A stretch of DNA of 64,000 bases from NCBI RefSeq assembly GCF_011290485.1, contig NZ_CP048029.1, positions 186,001-250,000 on the forward strand, written 5' to 3'. Positions 24,031 to 32,316 of this stretch are shown here, in pieces; within the stretch, counting starts at the first letter, position 1; every line of letters begins with the position of its first letter. This DNA comes from Caldichromatium japonicum (GTDB taxonomy: Bacteria > Pseudomonadota > Gammaproteobacteria > Chromatiales > Chromatiaceae). A program made the translations under genes and the position numbers. The notes beneath the pieces are model-generated. The model did not search any database. It was given only the letters and a program-made list of their open reading frames with translations, and had not been told where the DNA came from.

Positions 24031-26289
24031 ATGCACGACGACGCGGTGGCTCGCCTGCGCGCCCTGGTGCGCGCCGCCGATGGGCCGGGGCTGACGCAGG
24101 AACTTGAGGCCCATCCGGAGTATCTCTTTGCCGAGACGGGGGAGCGGGTGATCCTGGTGGCGCTGGCGCTTCTTTTTCTTGACCGCTTGAGCGAGGCCGC
24201 ACCGCTCGTTGCCGCGGCGCGCGCGGTCGATGGCCGCGCCCTTTCGCCGCAGGGGGTGGGGGATCTGGCGCTCCTGTATTTTCTCACCGGCGCCATCGAA
24301 GAGGCGCGGGCGCGGATTGCCGAGGCGACCGCCGCCGATCCCACAGACGCGGTGCTCTGGGCGCGCGCCGGCGCTTTCGCCACCGCCGCCGGGGCGCTTG
24401 CTGAGGCGGAAGAGGCTTATACGCAGGCGCTGGCGCTCGAGCCGGAGCCGCGGGCGGCGCTACTCAACAACATCGCCGCGCTCAAGCTGCGCCAGGGGCG
24501 GCTTGGCGAGGCGATCGCCCTTTACGACCGGGCGCTTGCCGCCGATCCGACGCTCGAGGTGGCGGCGCGCCAGCGCCTGCTTGCCCTGGCCCAGCTCGGC
24601 CAGGGCGAGGCGGCGCTCGAGGCGCTCGAAGCGGAACTCGCCGCCGCGCCCGAGGAGCCGGCGCGCCACCGGCGTCTCGCTGAGGCGCAGGCGCTGTTGG
24701 GGCAGCGCGCGGCAGCGGCGGCCACGCTCCTTTCCGCCTGCGAGCGCCTGCCCGCGGCGCATGAGCTCAAGCCCGACGCGCTGCGCATGCTTCTTGCCGC
24801 GCGTCGGCTGCACGAGGCGGGGGTGCACGCCAAACGCTGGCTCGAGGAGGCGGCGCTCGACGAGGAGACGGCGCGAGAGATCGCGCTCCTTCTTGACGAA
24901 GCGCGCATCGAGGCCGGCTTTTACGCCGCCGCCGAGGACGATCTCAAGGGGCGGCTCGAGGACGACCCGGACGGCAGCGCCCGCCTCCTCTATGCGCGGC
25001 TCTTGACCGAAACCGACCGCGCCGCCGCGGCGGTGCCGCTGCTCGAAGCGCTCGTCGAGTCGCTCCCTGGCCGGCTCGACGCGCTCTTGCAGCTTGCCCA
25101 TACTCTTACCGCGCTTGGCCGGCTGGAGGAGGCCGACCGCCTCATCCGCCGCGTCGAGGCGGCGGCGCCGGCGCTCCTGGTGCAGCGCATCGAGGCGAGC
25201 GGCCACCAGGTGAGCGAAGAGGAGCGCGCCGCGCTCGAGCGCCTCTTCGTCAACCCGATCCTGCCGCCCGAGCAGCGCGCCTCGGTGGGCTTTTGCCTCT
25301 ACCGCGTGCGCGCCAAGGCCGGCGACGATCGCGCCGCCTTTGCCGCGCTGCGCGAGGCCAACGAGCTCATCAAGCGCCAGATCCGCTACGACTGGCGCGC
25401 GCACCGCCGCCAGGTGGAAGAGACGATCGCCGCCTTCACCCCGGAGCTCATGACCCGCCTTGCCGGCCAGGGCCACCCGAGCCGCCGGCCGATCTTCGTG
25501 GTGGGGATGCCGCGCTCGGGCACCACGCTCACCGAGCAGATCCTCGGCGCCCACCCGCAGTGCGCGCCGCGCGGCGAACTGCCCTGGATCGGCCGCCTCG
25601 TGCAGCTCATGCCCAAGGCGCTGAACTGCGACCAGCCCTACCCGCAGGCGGTGGCGACGATGACGCCGCAGGATCTGGTCAACGCCGGCGACTATTACCT
25701 CGAAAAGGCAGGCAGCGGGGTGGAGGCGGCGCTGCGCCTCGTGGACAAGATGCCGCACAATTTCGACTACGTGGGTCTGATCGCCCTCATCTTTCCCAAC
25801 GCGCCGATCATCCATGTGGTGCGCGCGCCGCTCGACAACGCCCTCTCCAACTACGAACAGAACTTTGCCGCAGCGCACGGGCTGATGGGCTTTGCCTTCG
25901 ATCTCGACTGGATCGGCGAGATGCTGGTCGATCACGAGCGGATCATGGCCCATTGGTACGAACTCCTGCCCGGGCGCATCTTCCGCCTGGAGTACGAGCG
26001 CCTGGTCGGCGAGCCCGAGACCACCATCCGCGCGTTGCTCGATTTCTGCGGTCTGCCCTGGGACGATGCGGTGCTCCATTTCCAGGACAACGAGGTGGCG
26101 GTGCGCACCGCCTCCATCCGCCAGGTGCGCCAGGGGATCTATACGCAAAGCCGCGCCAAGTGGCAGCGTTTTGCCGCGGAGCTCGCGCCGGTTGAGAAGA
26201 TCCTTACGCGCGGCTTTCAGCCGCTGGCCGAATCCGATGCGCCGCCGCCGCTCACCCCAGCGCTGGGCTGGTGGGGACAAACCCGTTGA
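24031..26289 (+). CDS. TPR-repeat sulfotransferase (first copy)
   Basis: A 752-residue protein with TPR repeats over about residues 1-440 and a sulfotransferase domain from about 485. TPR character shows in repeated Ala/Leu/Glu helices with A-x-Y and G-x-x-x-x-A patterns (EAEEAYTQALALEPE, EAIALYDRALAADPT). The sulfotransferase has the 5'-phosphosulfate loop FVVGMPRSGTTLTEQILG near residue 488 and the 3'-phosphate motif VRAPLDNALSNYEQNF near residue 596; KMPHNF lies between them. It would transfer sulfate from PAPS to a hydroxyl of a glycan or protein. Start ATG 24031 has GGGAGG five bases upstream; a TTG at 24019 lies in the terminator and is rejected. Base composition is much richer in G+C than region 1, suggesting transfer. 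Acceptor unknown. Confidence 0.88.
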   Translation: MHDDAVARLRALVRAADGPGLTQELEAHPEYLFAETGERVILVALALLFLDRLSEAAPLVAAARAVDGRALSPQGVGDLALLYFLTGAIEEARARIAEATAADPTDAVLWARAGAFATAAGALAEAEEAYTQALALEPEPRAALLNNIAALKLRQGRLGEAIALYDRALAADPTLEVAARQRLLALAQLGQGEAALEALEAELAAAPEEPARHRRLAEAQALLGQRAAAAATLLSACERLPAAHELKPDALRMLLAARRLHEAGVHAKRWLEEAALDEETAREIALLLDEARIEAGFYAAAEDDLKGRLEDDPDGSARLLYARLLTETDRAAAAVPLLEALVESLPGRLDALLQLAHTLTALGRLEEADRLIRRVEAAAPALLVQRIEASGHQVSEEERAALERLFVNPILPPEQRASVGFCLYRVRAKAGDDRAAFAALREANELIKRQIRYDWRAHRRQVEETIAAFTPELMTRLAGQGHPSRRPIFVVGMPRSGTTLTEQILGAHPQCAPRGELPWIGRLVQLMPKALNCDQPYPQAVATMTPQDLVNAGDYYLEKAGSGVEAALRLVDKMPHNFDYVGLIALIFPNAPIIHVVRAPLDNALSNYEQNFAAAHGLMGFAFDLDWIGEMLVDHERIMAHWYELLPGRIFRLEYERLVGEPETTIRALLDFCGLPWDDAVLHFQDNEVAVRTASIRQVRQGIYTQSRAKWQRFAAELAPVEKILTRGFQPLAESDAPPPLTPALGWWGQTR

Positions 26290-26305
26290 TATGTCAGGAG
26301 TTGCC

Positions 26306-27892
26306 ATGAACGACCGATTCGATACCGGCTATGTGCAGGATGTTGCGTTCCGCTCCGGCGTGGTGCCGGGGCAAAGCCCGGCGGCGATGAACGGTGTGGC
26401 GCTGGCGCGCGGCTATCTGCCGCCGCGCCTCGACCGGCCGTTTGGCTATCTCGATCTGGGCTGCGGCGAAGGCACGACGCTTCTTGCCCTTGCCGCCCTC
26501 TACCCCGAGGGGCGCTTCTTCGGGGTCGATTTCAACCCGGCGCACATCGCCGCGGCCAACCGCGCCAAGGCGGCGCTGGGGCTGGACAACCTGACCTTTT
26601 TCGAGGCGCCGTTCGTCGCCCTGCCCGAGCTGCCGCTTCCCGAGCGCTTCGACTACATCGCCAGCAACGGCATCTACGGCTGGCTCGATCCGGCCAACGC
26701 CGCGGCGGTGGATGCCTTCGTCGGCGCGCATCTGGCGCCCGGCGGCCTCTTTTACGTCGAGTACCTCAGCCAGCCGGGCAAGGTGGCGATCGCCGCGCTG
26801 TGGCGTTTTTTGCAGAAGATGACGCCGCTTGCCGACTTTGGCGGCGATGCGCGCGCCCGCGCCGAGGCGGCGCTCACGCTCCTCGAGCGGCTGGCGCGCC
26901 GCGGCATGGCCTTCTTCCAGCAGCACCCCTCGGCGCTTGCCGCCGCGCGCCACTATCTGGCCGGCAAGAAGCGCGACGCCTACCAGATCGACCATTTCGC
27001 CCACAATGCGATGGCCGAGCATTTCACGCCGCGCGCCTTCGACGAGATCGCCGCCCGTTTCGCGCCGCAGGGGCTGACTTTCGTGGGCCGCGCCGACCTC
27101 GAGCTCAACGACCTGGAGCTGGCGGTGCCGCCGGCGCAGGTGCCCACCTTCCGCGAGTTCGCCGACCCGGTGCGCCGCGAGCTGCTCATGGATTTCATCC
27201 GCAACGAGCACGACCGCCGCGACCTCTGGGGCAAAGAGCTGACCGCCGATGCCGAGGCCGCCAGCGCCCGTCTGGCGGCGGAATACGGGCTGCTGTTGCG
27301 CGTGCCGCCGGAAAAGGTGGTGCGCCAGATCGCCGCCCCCGGGGGCCACGCGGTGGCGCTGATCGGCCCCCATTACGACGCCTGGATCGCCGCAGGCTAT
27401 GACGCAGTGGTGCGCCTGCCCGACGCGCCCGCCGAGCGCACGCGTTTGGTCAAACCCTTCGTGCGGCTGGCCGCCTCGGGGCAGGCCTTCCTCATCACCG
27501 CCGCCGCGTTCGCACCGCGCCCCGCCGCTGCGCCAAAGCCGGAGGCGCCGCTAAGCCTGGCCGACGCCATCAACCGCCATCTCATCGCCCTCAACGCCGC
27601 GCGCGCCACCGGCTGCCAGCTCGTCGCCCCCGCCACGGGGGGGATGGCGCTGCTGCTTGCGCCGCTCGAGGTCCAGTTGCTGGCAGCCGCCGCCGACCGT
27701 CCCTGGCGCGAAGCGCCGGCGGCAACCCTGGCGGCCTTGCAGGCCCTGGGCGAAACCCCGATTCTCGCCGGCGAGGGGTTCCGGCCGGCGCGCGAGGTGA
27801 CGCTCGCCGATCTGGAAAAGCTCGCCGCCGATTTCGCCGCCACGCGCGCCATCAACCTGGCCCGCCTGGGGCTCCTCGCGGAGGCGGCATGA
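26306..27892 (+). CDS. Methyltransferase with C-terminal regulatory domain
   Basis: A 528-residue protein. Residues 40-180 or so are a class I SAM methyltransferase (YLDLGCGEGTTLLALAALYP as motif I, FFGVDFNPAHIAAANRAK with the acidic residue). The middle and C-terminal parts resemble the methyltransferase regulatory domain family: AYQIDHFAHNAMAEHF, LLMDFIRNEHDRRDLW and a long Ala-rich helical tail. ATG 26306 is chosen because CAGGAG is five bases upstream; ATG 26291 is in frame but lacks one. The gene lies 16 bases after the first TPR-sulfotransferase and overlaps the second by four (ATGA), so the three are one operon. A decayed paralogue of its N-terminal domain follows at 30315. Substrate unknown; a sulfated glycan or the surface protein is a guess from context. 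Confidence 0.85.
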   Translation: MNDRFDTGYVQDVAFRSGVVPGQSPAAMNGVALARGYLPPRLDRPFGYLDLGCGEGTTLLALAALYPEGRFFGVDFNPAHIAAANRAKAALGLDNLTFFEAPFVALPELPLPERFDYIASNGIYGWLDPANAAAVDAFVGAHLAPGGLFYVEYLSQPGKVAIAALWRFLQKMTPLADFGGDARARAEAALTLLERLARRGMAFFQQHPSALAAARHYLAGKKRDAYQIDHFAHNAMAEHFTPRAFDEIAARFAPQGLTFVGRADLELNDLELAVPPAQVPTFREFADPVRRELLMDFIRNEHDRRDLWGKELTADAEAASARLAAEYGLLLRVPPEKVVRQIAAPGGHAVALIGPHYDAWIAAGYDAVVRLPDAPAERTRLVKPFVRLAASGQAFLITAAAFAPRPAAAPKPEAPLSLADAINRHLIALNAARATGCQLVAPATGGMALLLAPLEVQLLAAAADRPWREAPAATLAALQALGETPILAGEGFRPAREVTLADLEKLAADFAATRAINLARLGLLAEAA

Positions 27893-30318
27893 GCGTGGAG
27901 AAGACCTTTGCCAGCGCGCTGGCAGCCCACGAGGCCGGGCGGCTCGAGGAGGCCGAGGAAGGGTATCTCAAGGTGCTCGGAGAGGCGCCGCTGCACCGCT
28001 TTGCGCGCAACAATCTGGCGCTCATCCTCCTTGCGCGCGGCGAGGCGGCAGAGGCGGTGGAGCGCTTGGAAGAGACGGTGGCGATCGATCCGCACTTCGC
28101 CGACGCCTGGAACAACCTGGGCAGCGCCCGCGCCGCCGCCGGTGATGGTGCCGGCGCCTGCGCAGCGCTCGAGCGCGCCACCGAGCTTGGCCACGCCAGC
28201 GCCCCGCTCAACCGCGCCCGTCTTGCCGCCCAGGCCAATGATGCGGCCGCCGCGTTGCACTACGCGGCGCTGGCCTACCAGCGCGCGCCCAGCGCCGCGG
28301 CCGCCGAGATCGCCGCCCGCGCCGCCGGCACCCTGGGCGATCCCGCGCTCGCCACCTGGGTGGAGCGCTGGTTTGCCGCCGCGCCGGGGAGCCGTGAGGC
28401 CTTTGCCGCCGTGGTGCAGATTCGCCGCGGCGCGGCGAGCGCCATCGAGCAGGCCGCGCGCGACCATCTGGCGCACGATCCAGACGATGCGCTCGCCTGC
28501 AACAGCCTCGGCGTGGCGCTGCATCAGCAGGGACGCGAGGAGGAGGCGCTCGCTGCGCTCGAGCGCGCCATCGCGCTTGCCCCGCAGGCGGCCGAGCCGC
28601 ACAACAACCGCGCCGTCGCGCTCAAAGCGCTGGGGCGGCTTGCGGAGGCGCTTGCCGCGGTCGAGCAGGCGCTTGCGCTCCACCCGGACTATCCCGAAGC
28701 GCACAACACGCGCGGCAACATCCTCTCGGCGCAGGAGCGGCTTGCGGAGGCGCTCGCCGCCTATGAGGCCGCCCTGGCGCTGCGCCCCGATTTCATCGAG
28801 GCCGCAGCCAATGCCTGCCTGACCTTGAGCGACCTCGAGCGCGCCGAGGAGGCGCTTGCGCGCGTCGAGGCCCTCATCGCCGCGCATGGGCCGTTGCCGC
28901 TCCTGGCCAAGGTGCAGGGCATCGTCCTGGTGCGCCTGGAGCGCTTTGCCGAAGCCGAGGCGCCGCTGCGCCGCGCGCTCGCCAGCTTCCCCGACGATGC
29001 CGAGGTGGCGAGCTTTCTGGGTAGCGCCCTGCATATGCTCCACTGCGAAGGCGAGGCCGAGGAGCTGCTCATCGGCACCATCCCGCGTCTCAAAAAACCG
29101 GTGGGGGCGCTCAACGCCCTGGGCAACCTCTACGCCGCGCTTGGCCGCAAAGAGGAGGCAGCCGAAACCCTCAAGCGCGCCATCGCCATCGAGCCCAACG
29201 CCCCCGGGCTCTACCGCAACCTGGCGGGGGTGTATCGCTTTCGGCGCGACGACGGTTACTTCCAGAATCTGGAAACCCTCTACGCCCGCCGCGACGAACT
29301 CAAGGCGAGCGACCGCGTCGAACTGCTCTACGCGCTCGCCGAGGCCTGCGACGATGTCGGCGAAAAAGAGCGCGCCATGGCGCTCTTCATCGAGGCGGGG
29401 CGGGCGCGGCGCGCGCTGCTCGACTTCGACATCGCGGCCAGCGAACGCACCTTTGCCCAGCTGCAAACGGTCATCACCCGCGAGCGCTTCCTCAGCCTGC
29501 ACGGGTGCGGCTACCCCAGCCGCCTGCCGGTCTTCATCCTCGGCATGCCGCGCTCGGGCACCACGCTGATGGAGCAGATCATCGCCAGCCACCCGAAGGC
29601 GTTCGGCGCTGGCGAACTCACGCTCTTGGCCGATTCCCTGGGGTTCGGGCTGAATATCGACGGGGTGCACCTCGACGGCATGCCGCCCGGGCTCAGCGAC
29701 CCCGATCGCGCCCTGCCCATCGAATCGGGCCTGTTCGCCTGGGGTGAGCGCTACGTGAGCGCGCTGCGCCGCTATTGCGCCACCGCCTGGCGCATCACCG
29801 ACAAGATGCCGGGCAACTTCGCCAAGCTGCCGCTCATCGCGCTGGCCATGCCGGGCGTGCGCATCATCCACATGCGCCGCCATCCGCTCGACACCTGTCT
29901 GTCCTGCTTCAAGATGCGGTTTACTCAAGGTCAGGACTGGAGCTATGACCTGACCGAGCTGGGCCGCTATTATTCGGCCTATTGGCGGCTGATGGCGCAC
30001 TGGCGCCGCGTTTGTCCGGAGGCGTTCATCGAGGTGGAGTACGAACGGCTGGTGGCCGACACCGAAAGCGAAGCGCGCCGCGTCTTCGACTACCTCGAGC
30101 TGCCCTGGGATGCGCGTTGCCTCAAATTCTACGAACACGAGCGGCCGGTGCATACCGCCTCGCTTGCCCAGGTGCGTCAGCCGATCTACACCAGCGCCAT
30201 CGGCAAGTGGCAGGCGATTGCGCCGCAGATCGCGCCGCTCATCGCGGCGCTCGACCCGGAGATCCGCGCCGCCTACGCGATTCCCGATCCCGAAACCCTC
30301 CCAGGATCTACCCTATGA
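27889..30318 (+). CDS. TPR-repeat sulfotransferase (second copy)
   Basis: An 809-residue paralogue of the gene at 24031. About 500 residues of TPR repeats (EAEEGYLKVLGEAPLHRFA, EEALAALERAIALAPQ, LAEALAAYEAALALRPDF) lead into a sulfotransferase domain with the 5'-phosphosulfate loop FILGMPRSGTTLMEQIIASH near residue 545 and the 3'-phosphate motif MRRHPLDTCLSCFKM near residue 661. The start overlaps the preceding stop (ATGA) and the end overlaps the start of a broken methyltransferase (ATGA), so translation was coupled along the cluster. The large minus-strand ORFs over this gene (up to 918 codons) are G+C-driven shadows. A stretch near 29925-29990 uses TAT codons more like the host and may mark a recombination patch. 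Acceptor unknown. Confidence 0.88.
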   Translation: MSVEKTFASALAAHEAGRLEEAEEGYLKVLGEAPLHRFARNNLALILLARGEAAEAVERLEETVAIDPHFADAWNNLGSARAAAGDGAGACAALERATELGHASAPLNRARLAAQANDAAAALHYAALAYQRAPSAAAAEIAARAAGTLGDPALATWVERWFAAAPGSREAFAAVVQIRRGAASAIEQAARDHLAHDPDDALACNSLGVALHQQGREEEALAALERAIALAPQAAEPHNNRAVALKALGRLAEALAAVEQALALHPDYPEAHNTRGNILSAQERLAEALAAYEAALALRPDFIEAAANACLTLSDLERAEEALARVEALIAAHGPLPLLAKVQGIVLVRLERFAEAEAPLRRALASFPDDAEVASFLGSALHMLHCEGEAEELLIGTIPRLKKPVGALNALGNLYAALGRKEEAAETLKRAIAIEPNAPGLYRNLAGVYRFRRDDGYFQNLETLYARRDELKASDRVELLYALAEACDDVGEKERAMALFIEAGRARRALLDFDIAASERTFAQLQTVITRERFLSLHGCGYPSRLPVFILGMPRSGTTLMEQIIASHPKAFGAGELTLLADSLGFGLNIDGVHLDGMPPGLSDPDRALPIESGLFAWGERYVSALRRYCATAWRITDKMPGNFAKLPLIALAMPGVRIIHMRRHPLDTCLSCFKMRFTQGQDWSYDLTELGRYYSAYWRLMAHWRRVCPEAFIEVEYERLVADTESEARRVFDYLELPWDARCLKFYEHERPVHTASLAQVRQPIYTSAIGKWQAIAPQIAPLIAALDPEIRAAYAIPDPETLPGSTL

Positions 30319-30646
30319 CCACCCCTTGGAGTCACAGCTACAACGCGCAGGTCCAATACACCTTTGGCTATTACCGCGAGACCAATCCGCGCTGGCTCGA
30401 CTTTGCGGCCTTGACCACTGGCCGCCCGAGGCGCTGCCCGGCGAACCCGTGCGCCTGCTTGACCTGGGCTGCGGCCAAGGCCTTGGACTGTGCCTGACCG
30501 CCAGCCTGCATCCGGAAATGGCGTTCGTCAGCATCGACTTTAATCCCGCCCACATCGCCCCCGCCCAGGGGTTGGCGCGTCGCGCCGGGCTGGCCAACGT
30601 GCGCTTCATCGAGGGCGATTTCGTCGAACTGGGCCGCCTCAACCTT
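30315..30646 (+). pseudogene. Frameshifted and truncated methyltransferase
   Basis: The frame begins at ATG 30315, overlapping the sulfotransferase stop, and reads MTTPWSHSYNAQVQYTFGYY and on to DFAAL. Near 30405-30412 a single-base loss moves the sense reading to another frame, which continues DHWPPEALPGEPVRLLDLGC, then SIDFNPAHIAPAQGLARRAG and GDFVELG. That is a SAM-binding domain close to the one at 26306 (both share DFNPAHIA). Homology stops around 30640, where TnpB-derived sequence begins. So a second methyltransferase of the cluster was lost by frameshift and by an insertion or deletion at its 3' part. Confidence 0.82.
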
Positions 30647-30647
30647 G

Positions 30648-30961
30648 CAGACGACGAAGCGCAGATCTGAGAGGCTTCGGAGATTCAACAGACTCGCCAT
30701 TGGAAAGCCTGGCCGCCGCTTCAACGCCCAGGTCAACACCAGTCGTTTCATGCGCCTGCGATAGAACGCAGCATCGACCACTTCAACCTGAACGGCGACG
30801 AACCAGCGTCCGCAGTACGCGAAACGGTCGCACCAAGAGTCTTGCCATTTCCACTCGGCAAGCGCCCAATTCCAGACACACCGCCCCGTACCGCAGGCGC
30901 AGGTGAAGTAAACCGCCTGCTCAGGCGTCGGACAAAGGGCGATTTTGTGGGTCAGTTGCAT
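30648..30961 (-). pseudogene. TnpB fragment (N-terminal and middle parts)
   Basis: Read on the minus strand from 30961, this starts MQLTHKIALCPTPEQAVYF, then CGTGRCVWNWALAEW, the classic TnpB start. After an internal deletion it continues FAYCGRWFVAVQVEV and, in a shifted frame, TTGVDLGVEAAARLSNGE, which holds the RuvC-I Asp, and then SPKPLRSASSSARL. The end is lost. The part 30680-30820 is almost identical, inverted, to 40529-40670. No intact nuclease can be made. Confidence 0.82.
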
Positions 30962-31065
30962 GGCTTACTCATTGGTGTTCTGTCGAACGCCAAACAATTT
31001 CGCTAGATTCATGAGCTAATCAGATTCAATCATGATCACTCATGACTCACCCCCTTTCTTATTGA

Positions 31066-31302
31066 TTAAGAAACACATGCTTTTGAAATTGAGTGAGCTA
31101 TCCTGCAGTCCGGCACTGAACTCCAACGAGATGCTCAAGGCCACCATCACCGCGCAGGCGCCCTCCCGCGCCAAGAGCGATCTGAAGAAGGCGACCGTCA
31201 GCCACCTGCGCCGCCTTCTCAATTCCCCCCAACGCATCATGCGCTACTTCCAGCATCCCAAGCTCCATGATGCCGCGTAATATAAGTTCATTGGTTTCGG
31301 AT
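31066..31302 (+). mobile_element. Second deleted IS630-like element
   Basis: Left end AAGAAACACATGCTTTT (31068-31084) and right end AAGTTCATTGGTTTCGG (31284-31300) match the ends of the remnant at 20850-21106. The frame running to the stop at 31280 ends RRLLNSPQRIMRYFQHPKL, then HDAA, resembling the C-terminus of IS630-type transposases; the N-terminal and catalytic parts are deleted or scrambled. It is inserted immediately before a TnpB C-terminal fragment. Confidence 0.6.
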
Positions 31303-31306
31303 CAAT

Positions 31307-31501
31307 AATGCCGCGCTCAACCTCAAACGGCTGGCAACCGCAACTGCCCTACCCGGGGCGAGTCCGTCCGGTAACGGCGGCGCTACAGCAGAGAGGGTCT
31401 CTGCCGTAGTCGGGAAAGTCACGCCTGTCAGAGACGAATGCGCTCCGCATTCGGGGCAGGAAAAGAACAGTGCGCCTGTTTGCACACTGTCTTGAGAGCA
31501 G
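31307..31501 (+). pseudogene. TnpB C-terminal fragment with element right end
   Basis: On the plus strand the frame reads NAALNLKRLATATALPGASP, then SGNGGATAERVSAVVGKVTP, and stops at 31495. NAALNLKRLA is the conserved end of TnpB after its zinc finger (usual D-x-N-AA-x-N). Bases 31328-31501 match 40711-40884 with five mismatches in 174 by my count, and the similarity ends at TTGAGAGCAG, which should be the right end of the element. It is separated from its N-terminal part by the IS630-like remnant and has the opposite orientation to it. Confidence 0.82.
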
Positions 31502-31609
31502 CAGGATATCAAGGTCGAGGATTGTTGAGAGGGCACTAGGCTGGACAACCGCGAGGTGGCCTATGCATAAGGTTGGGCGTGTACAACGATCAGGATCAAG
31601 GGGGATAGC

Positions 31610-32029
31610 ATGCAGGTACGAGTGAAGTGGATCGAGGGGCTCGCTATGCTGGGCGAGTCGGGCTCTGGGCATGGGGTGGTGATGGATGGACCGCCAGACC
31701 TAGGTGGGCGCAATCTGGGGGTGCGTCCGATGGAGATGTTGTTGTTGGGGCTCGGTGGCTGCACCCAGGTGGATGTGTTGCTGATCCTGCACAAGGCACG
31801 CCAGACGGTGCTCGATTGTGTGGTCGAGCTCGAGGCCGAACGCGCCGCTGAGGACCCGAAGGTGTTTACCCGCATCCATGTCCATTATGTGTTGACCGGA
31901 CGGGGGCTCGATCCTAAGCGGGTTGAGCAGGCCATTCGCCTCAGTGCTGAGAAGTATTGTTCGGCCTCGATCATGCTCGGGGCAACGGCGGCCATCACCC
32001 ATGATTTCGAGATCCGTGAGGCGCCCTGA
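31610..32029 (+). CDS. OsmC family protein
   Basis: A 139-residue OsmC/YhfA-like protein. The two redox cysteines of the family are in place: GLGGCTQVDVL near residue 51 and SAEKYCSASIML near residue 111. OsmC relatives reduce organic hydroperoxides; the YhfA subgroup has an uncertain role. Short N-terminus (MQVRVKWIEGLAML) and the EMLLLGLGGCTQVDVL helix are as expected. AAGGGGG is seven bases before the ATG. It follows a TnpB fragment and is followed by an IS5-family remnant, so it stands alone between mobile debris. Confidence 0.9.
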   Translation: MQVRVKWIEGLAMLGESGSGHGVVMDGPPDLGGRNLGVRPMEMLLLGLGGCTQVDVLLILHKARQTVLDCVVELEAERAAEDPKVFTRIHVHYVLTGRGLDPKRVEQAIRLSAEKYCSASIMLGATAAITHDFEIREAP

Positions 32030-32044
32030 TATTGACCAGCTGAG

Positions 32045-32178
32045 GGCCTGTTCACAATTAGGCCAGCCAGAGGATGGCACAGGTCAAAGTAGACGCATGA
32101 CAGGAAGGGCTTAGCGAGTCTGTCGTAACTTGTGGCGATGCGCCTGAATTGCTTGATGTGGGCAAAAGGCGCTCGAGC
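32045..32178 (-). pseudogene. IS5-family transposase C-terminal remnant
   Basis: On the minus strand from about 32178 the sequence reads FAHIKQFRRIATSYDRLAKP, then FLSCVYF, and after a one-base shift TCAILWLA with a stop at 32058-32060. This is the familiar end of IS5/IS1031-type DDE transposases (FRRIATRYDKLA ... WLA stop). Just beyond lies GAGGGCCTGTTCACAAT (32042-32058), a plausible terminal inverted repeat. Nothing remains of the rest. The remainder of the 287-base osmC-pyrE spacer shows no gene. Confidence 0.75.
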
Positions 32179-32316
32179 GGATGGTGGCTCTATAGATGGA
32201 TGCCGGTCGAGCGCACGCGGGGTGCAGGGGTTGCATTTGGTACTTGATAGTTGAGACTGACCTTGCTATCAGCCTGATCTAAACTGAGTAGAGCTGGTGA
32301 CCGACTGAGATAATCC

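Noticed and set aside
24460..30153. Very long minus-strand ORFs (615 and 918 codons) opposite the sulfotransferase genes
   Set aside because: They lack domains and are low-complexity (Arg, Gly, His, Ala). They mirror plus-strand genes with clear motifs in G+C-rich DNA, where stop codons on the other strand are rare.
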